Assembly (NCBI GenBank): GCA_041391385.1
Contig: JAWKOD010000005.1
Coordinates: 327,080 to 391,079 of the forward strand
Source: CANIGN01 sp041391385
GTDB taxonomy: Bacteria > Bdellovibrionota > UBA2428
Length of the DNA stretch: 64,000 nucleotides
Direction: 5' to 3'
Numbering within the stretch: position 1 is the first letter of the stretch; each line of letters begins with the position of its first letter. Both the position numbers and the translations under genes were made by a program. Below are positions 46,071-54,041 of the stretch, one piece after another. Below the pieces are notes generated by a model that was not told where the DNA came from, did no database searches, and saw only the letters and a list, made by a program, of their open reading frames with translations.

Positions 46071-47770
46071 TTAAGGACTTCTGCTTACTTCATATCCAGG
46101 ATGTAAGGCTGTGAGCTTCCCTTGAACTTCGTCGTAGCTCAGGTGCTTGCCGGTGTTGAAAATGTTATTGGGGTCCCAGGCTTTTTTGAGATCACTCAAG
46201 AGAGTGATTCCAGTGAGTCCCAATTCTTTTTTCATGGCGGCTTTGTGTTCATAACCAACAGCATGGTGGTGAGAGAGTGTTCCCCCTGCCTCTACAATGC
46301 GATCAGTGATAATAGATTTTAAGGCGTAGTACTCTTCAAGAGCATCTTGTTTAATGGGAGCTGCCCACGTGAAATAAAGGCAGGCGCCTGTTGAGTAGCT
46401 GTGAGAAAGGTGACAGCCAACAAAACCACCTGTGGAGCGACCTTCGAAAAGTCCAGCAACAGAAGCTTTTACTTTTTTGTAGAGTGGAAGCAAGTTGGCC
46501 CAATTTGTAGACGTTTCAGAAACGTCGCACATGACGTTCATGTCATTCATGAGGTCTCGTAAATAAGGAACGTCGTATTTGTGTTTTGTCCAAGTGGCTC
46601 CTACGCTAGGGCCGATGCAAAGAGATTGGCCGCCCTTAGTGAGAAGTTTTTTTGCTGCTTCATAAGTGGAGTGAGGTCTATTTGTTGTGCCTTCAAAGCC
46701 AGCAATCATAAGACAAGGCTTCGTGAAGCCCTTGCTCTTGAGGTAGAATTTTTTAAATTCATCTGTCCACGAAGACTTCTCAGCCTGTTCTCTGAGCGAG
46801 AACGCCATTTCTGTTTCGTCTTCATCTTGAAGGCGAATCATAGAAGGATAAATGCCTTGTTGATAGAGATCTCGAATGGCATTTACTCCGCTTTCAAAGT
46901 TTTTAAAGAGAAAGCCTACATAATTTTTATATTTAGGGATGGGGTGAACTTGCATTGTTGCTTCGGTGATAATTCCGAGGCCACCTTCTGATCCTGAGAT
47001 TATTCGGTTAAGATCGGGGCCATTCGAAGTGGCTGGAAAGGGGCGAGTATCAAGTGTTCCTCGTGCTGTTACTGTTTGAAGTCCCAGGACCATGTCTTCA
47101 ATTTTTCCATAGGCATCTGATTGCATCCCAGCTGAGCGGGTAGCTATCCATCCACCTAAAGTAGAAAACTGAAAAGAATCCGGAAAGTGTCCCAGAGAAA
47201 AACCTTCATTTGCAAGTTGTTCTTCCATGTGAGGGCCGAAAACTCCCGCTTGTAGTTTTGCAGTCCAGCTATAAGGGTCGACGGAGATGAGTTTGTTCAT
47301 CTTTTCTAAGTTGAGAGTAATGCGAGGGCGGCTTTTTGAGAGATGTTCAACAGCAATCACAATGTTAGTGCCTCACCAAAGGGGACAAGGTTCATTTTAT
47401 GTTCGTTACAAATTTGAACGAGTTGTTCTACTTCAGCAGTTGTCTCTGGATACACGACAACATCGGGAGCATTTAAGAAGTTTCCTCTGCGGGCTCGGAT
47501 AAGGTCTGGGTAGCTCTTTCCATATGTGTTGAGCATTCGAGTATGTTTATCGGTTTGGGTTAGATCACTTCGTAGCCCATTTTTTTCGCAGAGGGCTTCG
47601 AATTGCTTTTGTGTGTCGGTCTCGTTAGGTAGCTGGCAATTTTCAGCATGTGGAATATAGGGAGTTTTTTTAAGTGTGTACTTAAGTTTAGACTCGGCCC
47701 ATTTAATAAATTTAGGTCTTTTGGCTAGAGAGAACTCAACGTTCTCAGCGCCCCATCCCCACCACTTCAT
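46071..47770 (-). pseudogene. Alkyldihydroxyacetonephosphate synthase (AGPS-like), one-base frameshift
   Basis: FAD-dependent enzyme that swaps the acyl chain of acyl-DHAP for a fatty alcohol, forming the ether bond. The N-terminus MKWWGWGAE, the FAD-binding PFG..GTNIV, HFPDSFQFSTLGGWIATRSAGM and a C-terminal His cluster (LSHHHAVG) match AGPS. Length is about 566 residues when joined. The frame breaks at about 47370-47378, where GGTGAGGC stands for the expected GGTGGAGGC (Gly-Gly-Gly). One missing G ends the first part at 47357, and the rest continues to 46071. The gene overlaps the end of the upstream fatty-acyl reductase by 26 bases. The lesion is either a base error or a recent inactivation, since everything else is intact. 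Confidence 0.88.
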
Positions 47771-48851
47771 AGTTTAGATTCCTTTCGTCTTGCTTTTTTT
47801 TCCAAGAGCCGTAGTAAAGGCCAATGATTTCTTCGTTCGTAGGCCATTTTTCTTTATCGAAATAAGATTCAAACTTGGCAGATTCTTCGAAGTAAATATT
47901 AAATTCTTTTGCCCATAGAGCGAGAAGCCTTAGGGGACGGTGTTTTTTATTTTGTTGCATGGAGGAGTTTTGAAAAAACTCTCGTGCTGGAAGTCCTTTA
48001 AGTTCAGGTCTGTAGCGTTTTACAATTGCGTAAATTTCATCCAAGGATGGAGGCGTTGGAGTTACTAGATGGACTGTTTCGCAAGAGCTTTTGGGGCTGT
48101 AGCTTGCGATGGCTTTTGCAACTTTATCCACAGGTGTTACATCGTAGCGGAAGTTGCCGAGAGGAACGGTGTCAGCGTCGAAAAAGAAATTTAGCATATC
48201 AAAGAAAAAGTCATCTCCCCGTGTGCTCAGAGCAGGGTGAAATCCTGTAGTTGAATCAGGGTGAAGATTTCCAGGACGAACTATAGCTGTCTTAAGATTT
48301 TTGTTGATTCTTTCTCTTAGGAGAAGCTCTGTTTTGAATTTGCTTTCGGCGTATCGAAGGGAGGCAAAGTCCTGGCCCAGATCAAGGTCTTGAGAGCTAA
48401 TATCACCTTTTGAAAAGAGCAAACGACCAAAGATACTGTAAGAGGAAACAAAGATAGTTTCTTCAATCGAAAATTTATTGACCAGGTCTACCATTTTCAA
48501 CGTTACATTTTGGTTCGCGTGACTCAGTTCTTTGTGGCTCGACATGAAGCTCGTAAGTGCAGAGCTGTGGATGACTTTGTTAATCTTTGAAGGATCTATG
48601 AGTTGCTCAAGGCCACTTACGATGCAGTCACTACTGAGGTCACATATAAAAGGGTGTATTCGATCCGCAAAAGAATCATCAAATCCTGGTGAATAAATAG
48701 AAATCGCGTTGAGTATTCTTTTTATCGGATTCGCACCGGATGTGCATCTAACAGGGCAAAAAACATGAGTGTTTTTATCTTGTAGGAGTTCAATAAGAGT
48801 CCGGCTTCCCAATATGCCGGTACTCCCCGTGAGAAGCACGTTTCTTTGCAT
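47745..48851 (-). CDS. Fatty acyl-CoA reductase-like SDR (thioester reductase domain)
   Basis: About 368 residues from ATG 48851. Rossmann motif LLTGSTGILG at about 6-15, VSSYSIFG near 135, catalytic Tyr167 and Lys171 in YAESK, then AIVRPGNLHPDSTTG. This is the NAD_binding_4/FAR pattern of enzymes that reduce acyl thioesters to aldehydes or alcohols. The product would be the fatty alcohol required by the downstream alkyl-DHAP synthase, whose start it overlaps by 26 bases. It is divergent from carF, with only 18 bases between the two chosen starts. Confidence 0.82.
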   Translation of the reverse strand: MQRNVLLTGSTGILGSRTLIELLQDKNTHVFCPVRCTSGANPIKRILNAISIYSPGFDDSFADRIHPFICDLSSDCIVSGLEQLIDPSKINKVIHSSALTSFMSSHKELSHANQNVTLKMVDLVNKFSIEETIFVSSYSIFGRLLFSKGDISSQDLDLGQDFASLRYAESKFKTELLLRERINKNLKTAIVRPGNLHPDSTTGFHPALSTRGDDFFFDMLNFFFDADTVPLGNFRYDVTPVDKVAKAIASYSPKSSCETVHLVTPTPPSLDEIYAIVKRYRPELKGLPAREFFQNSSMQQNKKHRPLRLLALWAKEFNIYFEESAKFESYFDKEKWPTNEEIIGLYYGSWKKKQDERNLNYEVVGMGR

Positions 48852-48869
48852 CGGGGTATTCTTTTGAAT

Positions 48870-49589
48870 ATGGGCCACCTTGTCAATCAGAACCGTTACT
48901 TATTCATACCAAATGACTCAAAGCTCCTGTATGCTGCCCGTGTGTTGAATAGAATTATTGCCATTTTTGGGGTTTTTTCGTTTTTTATAGGTGGAACTCT
49001 CTTTCTCTATAGCTCGCTCAATCACGGAGTACTCAGCCTGTGGGCTCTCGCTACGGGGGCGTTTGCGGGTTGGCTTTTAAGTGATGTTGCTACAGGCACT
49101 CTTCATTGGTTTGGTGATCGATTTTTTCACGAGGATACCCCCATAGTGGGCTCACTCTTTGTTTTTCCGTTCAGGGAACACCATGTTTTGCCAAAAAAAA
49201 TGACGGAGCACGATTTTTTTGAGCTCTGCGGAACAAGCGGGTTATTGGTAGCCATCTTTTGGGTCGTTGTATATTTTGTTAGAGGACCTCAAGGAGATTT
49301 TTGGTCCTACTTTTCTCTATTTTTTGGGCTTTTTGGGTTTCTGACGAACCTTTTCCACAAGTGGGCACATATGGAAAAATTGCCTGCATTTGTTCGTTTT
49401 CTTCAAAAGTCGGGTTTGATTTTAGATCCAGTTACTCACGATGTTCACCACCAAACTTACGACAAGTACTATTGTGTTACCCATGGACACATGAACTGGA
49501 TTTTAGAAAAACTACAGGTCTTTCAGACAGCTGAAAAGCTGCTCTTTTTCTTGCCCCGTGGGGAAGAGGAGCACGAGAAACCCGCTTAA
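48870..49589 (+). CDS. carF: Plasmanylethanolamine desaturase (CarF/TMEM189 family)
   Basis: 239-residue membrane protein with several helices. The histidine-rich motifs of the CarF/PEDS1 family are in order: LHWFGDRFFHED (His79, His87), FREHHVLPKKMTEHDFFE (His104, His105, His114), FHKWAH (His163, His167), THDVHH (His190, His193, His194) and a final THGHMN. They bind a di-iron centre that uses oxygen to introduce the vinyl-ether double bond, turning plasmanyl- into plasmenyl-ethanolamine. Human TMEM189 and Myxococcus CarF are the characterised members. Divergence from the fatty-acyl reductase and AGPS genes completes an aerobic plasmalogen pathway. ATG 48870 lacks a clear ribosome binding site; an in-frame TTG lies 24 bases upstream. 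Confidence 0.92.
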   Translation: MGHLVNQNRYLFIPNDSKLLYAARVLNRIIAIFGVFSFFIGGTLFLYSSLNHGVLSLWALATGAFAGWLLSDVATGTLHWFGDRFFHEDTPIVGSLFVFPFREHHVLPKKMTEHDFFELCGTSGLLVAIFWVVVYFVRGPQGDFWSYFSLFFGLFGFLTNLFHKWAHMEKLPAFVRFLQKSGLILDPVTHDVHHQTYDKYYCVTHGHMNWILEKLQVFQTAEKLLFFLPRGEEEHEKPA

Positions 49590-49624
49590 TAGTCTTTCTT
49601 AACTGTCTAAGTTTTGTTCAGGTG

Positions 49625-49643
49625 TTCGGTATAAGTTACCGAA
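49625..49643. promoter_or_regulatory. Palindromic operator candidate
   Basis: TTCGGTA (49625-49631), five bases, TACCGAA (49637-49643): perfect 7-base inverted repeat, 51 bases before the ATG at 49695. It could bind a dimeric regulator of the downstream secreted-protein genes. A related TATCGGTA half-site is upstream of the giant secreted protein near 27537. Confidence 0.4.
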
Positions 49644-49694
49644 AATTCAAGCTTTTGCTCCCTCCAGGCTTTTAAAAAATGAGATAATTGGGTT

Positions 49695-51053
49695 ATGGGA
49701 TGCTCCCAGGCCGAGCGCAGTTATTGGAAGCGCACATTTTTAAATAAAGCAGGATTTTTTATGGCTCTCTATTGCTTGCTTGGAAATGCGGCAGTTTTTA
49801 CATTTTCAGGGAAGACCCCGTGCCGAGTAAAGTTAAAAAGTGTTCTAGAGCTTCCATATGATTCGCCTCATGGAAAAAAAGCTTCTCTGGTAGAGGCAAA
49901 AGATTTGAAAGAAGCAGGAGCTAAGGAGCGAGCCTTAGCTAAGGACACTGCAGAACTTAAGGTTACAAAAGGATCGAAGATTCGTAAGCCTGAAGAGGTA
50001 GAAGCCTGGCTCGTAAGCTTTTCAAATCGAGTTAAGGCAATACGAGACGGAGCGGCTCCAAGAATGAGTATCGAGCAATTCTTAGGGATGATTAATGGAG
50101 GAATGGGACGAGCAGGTTTTCACATCGATGAGATTTTTAAAGAGTTTGGTATCAAACACGTTCGTCTTGTTGGAAAAAAAGATTTTAAGAGCGTAGAGGC
50201 TAAAAAGCTTAAAGATGAGATAGTGCTAGAAGTTCCAGATTTTCCTGTTGATGATCCAAGAGCAGCAGCTCTTTGGATTAAGGATTTAAATTTAGCACTA
50301 CACGAAGTAGCTACAGATATGATTTCTAAGAAAATGGATTCTATGAGTCAATCTCAAGCTAAAGAGATGTGGAATGGGACATGGAAAAAACGACTTACTC
50401 AGATGGATAATGGAATTCTAAATTCGCTCGCAGAATTGGATGCCTATATGAAATCCAAAGATCCTAAAGAGGAAAACCCTTTGGTCTTAGCGAGTAGAAG
50501 TTTAAGTCCAGCGGCGTGGTATCACTTTTCCTCCTTGTATAAAGCCACTGATACTTTTGTTGGGGGGGCCACAGGAGCATACTTGGGGCAGCAAGTAGCG
50601 GGTGAGCAAGGTGCTTTTGTCGGTGGAGTTGCGGGTATTGTGGTAGGTGTTTTTACAAAAGTTAAATATCCACTTCAATCGTGGACGCCTAATTTGAAAA
50701 AAATGTTTGCCTCTCGCGAGGCTTATGCAATTGAAAGATCGCGCTTAGATGATCGGCTTACTTCGTATTACTCATATCGCTTATTAGATAAGGCAGTGAC
50801 ACGTATTGTACAAGGAGGCGTTGTGCTGACAAGTCTTGGGATGGCATCGTATCTCTATCACAATAGAAGTATGTCTGGAGAGACCCAAGAGGGACTTGCG
50901 GAAGAAGCTCAGAATGTTGATAAGCTTGATGCGATGTCAGATGCCCAGCTTGAGCGACTCAATAAAGAAGATTTGGAAAAAAGTTACAATGACTTATTGG
51001 GTAAGGAAAAACGTCTTATAGCGTCTCGCAGTTTAGCTGAGAGAAAAAAATGA
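49695..51053 (+). CDS. Exported/membrane protein of unknown family, probable premature TGA
   Basis: 452 residues. An N-terminal hydrophobic segment (about 20-38, AGFFMALYCLLGNAAVFTF) acts as signal or anchor. The body is helical and charged, and a glycine-zipper membrane segment lies near 285-315 (GGATGAYLGQQVAGEQGAFVGG). The TGA at 51051 is followed in the same frame by 37 more codons of coiled-coil-like sequence (SKNAAKYNEELIRL). These end at TAA 51167, overlapping the next gene's start by 11 bases as coupled genes do. The stop is therefore probably a nonsense change (CGA to TGA would restore Arg) removing only the tail. Family not recognised. Confidence 0.65.
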   Translation: MGCSQAERSYWKRTFLNKAGFFMALYCLLGNAAVFTFSGKTPCRVKLKSVLELPYDSPHGKKASLVEAKDLKEAGAKERALAKDTAELKVTKGSKIRKPEEVEAWLVSFSNRVKAIRDGAAPRMSIEQFLGMINGGMGRAGFHIDEIFKEFGIKHVRLVGKKDFKSVEAKKLKDEIVLEVPDFPVDDPRAAALWIKDLNLALHEVATDMISKKMDSMSQSQAKEMWNGTWKKRLTQMDNGILNSLAELDAYMKSKDPKEENPLVLASRSLSPAAWYHFSSLYKATDTFVGGATGAYLGQQVAGEQGAFVGGVAGIVVGVFTKVKYPLQSWTPNLKKMFASREAYAIERSRLDDRLTSYYSYRLLDKAVTRIVQGGVVLTSLGMASYLYHNRSMSGETQEGLAEEAQNVDKLDAMSDAQLERLNKEDLEKSYNDLLGKEKRLIASRSLAERKK

Positions 51054-51156
51054 TCAAAAAATGCGGCTAAGTATAACGAAGAACTGATTCGCTTGAGTGC
51101 GTATATGAAAAAAGTTTTGATTCGAATAGAGGCTTTAAGTCCCGAGGGAATAGAAA

Positions 51157-52533
51157 ATGAAAGATAAAGTAATTTTAGTATTGTTGGTTTTATGTTCTTG
51201 TACACAAGCATCTTTGAAGCTTAATGAGGACATTGCCGATGTACCTGATGCAGACTTTAAAGAAGTCGATGTACGCATGTCGATTGAAGAGGCTCGTCAG
51301 GCGATTGAAAAGGCTGCACTTATCTGTAGTCCAGGTTCCTGTCCGGACGGAGTTGGTCTTCTCGCGGCTGTAGGGCAAACAAATCACGAGGATGATTCTC
51401 AAAAATATTACGAAATGGATACCTGTACTGTAACTTTTGTAAAACTTCCTGCTTCTCCTGCTGATCAGCTATATGCCCTAACTGCTGGACATTGTATACC
51501 TAAGCGATTGAGAGCAGAGGCAAGCGTGTGTGCTGCTGATGTGGCGATCAAAGTTGTTAAAGGTGCTACTGTTACATGTGAGAGTGTTGAGTTCGTATCG
51601 GCACCCGAAGAAGACCCAAACACCGCCTACTATGATATTGCTCTTTTAAAAGTAAAGTCGGATGTACCCATTGCGACTTATGAAATAAGCCAAAAACCGT
51701 TGAACGACCCCCATAAGCCATATCAAATTAAAATGTTTTCTGCAGACCCTTCGCGTTTAGAGAGTGGAAAGTCACGTTTACGCGAAACAGAGTGTTGGTA
51801 CCTTCAAAACTCATATTTAGTTCCTGAGTCTGTAAAGGGCACAGATCCTTTTATGATTACACGAGACTGCTCTTTGATGAGAGGAAACTCAGGAGCACCC
51901 CTTATGGACGGTGGAACGGTGGTGGGGGTGCAGTCTAACTTTGTTCGTTATAAAGATAATGTCATACCCGAAGGAGCTGTAACGGTAGCCTCGAACTTAT
52001 ATTGTTTTAATGCTCAAAAAAAATCTCTACGTTGCGAAGGGACTCAACCATTGAAGTTTGCTGATGAGGTAGGGGATTTTCTTATGCCTTCTTATTTGAA
52101 TTTGCTGAGAAGAAAAAGTGTAAATACCCTCGATGTGGGGACTCAAAAAGCTTTGAAGCTACTTTTAGGTGATTCGAAATTATTTGAATCTTACAAAGAT
52201 TTAGAAGGTTTTTCTAAAGTTTTACGCTTTCACGATGTGAAGGCTTTTGGTGGCAATTATCTGCATTTTCCATTTCCGAGTTGTTATAATCCTCGTTCCC
52301 TTTCGACTGAGTTGTCGAAGGGGATTGATTTAACGGGAAGCAATGTCATTGTATATGGCTTAAAGTTAACTCATCGAAATCGCATTCCTGAAAATCGTCT
52401 TAAACTCAGTCTTTTTTATTCGATTATTCAACCTGACTTAGAGCTGCAGTATTTGGGATCGGGTAAGTTTCGAATCAAGACCTCCGTCATACCTGAGGGC
52501 AATACAGATATCGATCTACCGCCTTGCCGCTAA
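51157..52533 (+). CDS. Trypsin-like serine protease lipoprotein
   Basis: 458 residues. The N-terminal lipoprotein signal has Cys13/Cys15 in LVLCSC. S1-type triad: His112 in LTAGHC, Asp160 in YYDIALLK and Ser245 in MRGNSGAPL. A C-terminal domain of about 180 residues (about 280-458) of unknown fold follows and ends in PPCR. It is longer than the protease at 15301-16257 and not closely similar outside the triad. It lies within a plus-strand group of secreted proteins and may process them (inference). Confidence 0.85.
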   Translation: MKDKVILVLLVLCSCTQASLKLNEDIADVPDADFKEVDVRMSIEEARQAIEKAALICSPGSCPDGVGLLAAVGQTNHEDDSQKYYEMDTCTVTFVKLPASPADQLYALTAGHCIPKRLRAEASVCAADVAIKVVKGATVTCESVEFVSAPEEDPNTAYYDIALLKVKSDVPIATYEISQKPLNDPHKPYQIKMFSADPSRLESGKSRLRETECWYLQNSYLVPESVKGTDPFMITRDCSLMRGNSGAPLMDGGTVVGVQSNFVRYKDNVIPEGAVTVASNLYCFNAQKKSLRCEGTQPLKFADEVGDFLMPSYLNLLRRKSVNTLDVGTQKALKLLLGDSKLFESYKDLEGFSKVLRFHDVKAFGGNYLHFPFPSCYNPRSLSTELSKGIDLTGSNVIVYGLKLTHRNRIPENRLKLSLFYSIIQPDLELQYLGSGKFRIKTSVIPEGNTDIDLPPCR

Positions 52534-52665
52534 GGCGAGGACGTTTATTGTCAGGCGCTGTTTAGTTTCTAGACATGCTTTTGCATACAGCTCTGAGTTA
52601 TAGGCAGCAGCTGAGTTTGGTACATATCTTGCACATAAGTAGCTGAATTTAGAGGTTGTACGTAA

Positions 52666-54033
52666 ATGAAAAAAGGAATTTTAACAAACACAAAAAGGAT
52701 TTGTGTATTTATACTCGCAATTTTGCTCATTACTCCGATGAGGTCAGCTGAAGCGCCTTCAGCAATCTCGGCAGTCTCCAACGAAGCTCCCAACATTATT
52801 AGCTGGAGTGGAATTCGTATGATTACTCTTGGGGCGCGCTACATGACTGAAGTACCAGCCCTTTCCTCAGAATGGGTACTGCGAAACAAAAGCCAGATTT
52901 TAAAAGATGAGTTTAGCGATGAAGGCGAAGAAATTTTGAAAATTGCTAAGTCGATATCTGAGGGGATGAGAAATGTCGGTAAGATGTTGGTTTTGGTGGG
53001 AGCGGCGAAAGAGTACACAGATTATTTCGAATATGCGAACAACCCAAATAATCCTTTAAATAATAAAGAAAAATACACTCCAGAAATAATACAAATTAAG
53101 CAAGCGGCTCGCCTTGAGTATTTGCAAACTGTTTTGGGCTTTTTACAACAAGAGCTCAATAAGCAAAATATCAATTCTGAGTGGTTAGTAAAGTTATTTG
53201 ATTCCAATACAAGTGCTACTGTAAGTGCAAAATCGCTGAAGTTTGGTCTCGGTAAAATTGGGGAAGTTCTTGAACATTTCAATGTGTACGGTATTGGAAT
53301 TCAAGTTACGAGTGACATTCCCTTGGGTGCCATGTTGGCAACACTCTTTAGTAAGTGGTTGCCTAGTTCTCTTGAGAAGGCAGGGAGTCGCTTTTCTTTA
53401 GAAGATGCAGTCGGGGTGCTTTACTATATGAAGAAAAAAGAATCGCCTGATGTCGCTGATCCAAGAAAAGATCCTCTCTATAGGGATTTGCCACTTGATC
53501 ACCCTATTTTTGAGATGCTTAAGAGAGAGACGTATCGATTTGCAGCTAGAACTTATGAGCAAGGTGGTGCTCAGGTCGACGGTGTGAGCTATGCGAGAGG
53601 AACTTCGAGTAAGTCTAAAATGGAAGTGAACTTAACAGTCAGTGTAACTTTTTTAGCTTCGACTGAAGTTCTAAGAAACTTTGAAGTAAGTAATCTCAAC
53701 AATGCTTGGGTGGCCGAGCTTTCGACAAAAAACAATTTATCAAATGCATTGCCAGGTGTTGCGAAAAGTTTAGCACTCAAGGCACAAGCTAAAATTGAAG
53801 AAGCATACGGGAAAACAAATCATTTTGAGTTTTTAAGTTCAAATGTTCAAATCGCAGCTGCACATGTTTGGGGGCAGGTTAACGAAGAGACGGGACTTGC
53901 TGTTGAGGTTCCAAATATGATGCTCCGCCTCTCAATGGGGAACTATGCTATGGCCACTATGAAGGGACGTAGCAGTAACGATGTTTTTAGTGTGAAAGGG
54001 TCTTTGGGATCTCTCACAATTGATGCTAATTAA
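52666..54033 (+). CDS. Secreted protein of unknown family
   Basis: 455 residues with a signal peptide (about 1-29: basic start, ICVFILAILLITPMRSAEA). A helical N-terminal half contains GKMLVLVGAAKEYTDYFEY. The C-terminal half (about 320-455) is more beta-rich (MEVNLTVSVTFLAS, EVPNMMLRLSMGNYAMATM). No catalytic motif or membrane anchor seen. It lies 132 bases after the protease gene and eight bases before the LtaS-like gene, so it is probably co-transcribed with the latter. No family recognised. Confidence 0.7.
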   Translation: MKKGILTNTKRICVFILAILLITPMRSAEAPSAISAVSNEAPNIISWSGIRMITLGARYMTEVPALSSEWVLRNKSQILKDEFSDEGEEILKIAKSISEGMRNVGKMLVLVGAAKEYTDYFEYANNPNNPLNNKEKYTPEIIQIKQAARLEYLQTVLGFLQQELNKQNINSEWLVKLFDSNTSATVSAKSLKFGLGKIGEVLEHFNVYGIGIQVTSDIPLGAMLATLFSKWLPSSLEKAGSRFSLEDAVGVLYYMKKKESPDVADPRKDPLYRDLPLDHPIFEMLKRETYRFAARTYEQGGAQVDGVSYARGTSSKSKMEVNLTVSVTFLASTEVLRNFEVSNLNNAWVAELSTKNNLSNALPGVAKSLALKAQAKIEEAYGKTNHFEFLSSNVQIAAAHVWGQVNEETGLAVEVPNMMLRLSMGNYAMATMKGRSSNDVFSVKGSLGSLTIDAN

Positions 54034-54041
54034 AAGGAAGG

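Noticed and set aside
4413..51053. Stop-codon reassignment or recoding
   Set aside because: TAA, TAG and TGA are all used as normal stops in intact genes of the window, and the internal stops are of different types.
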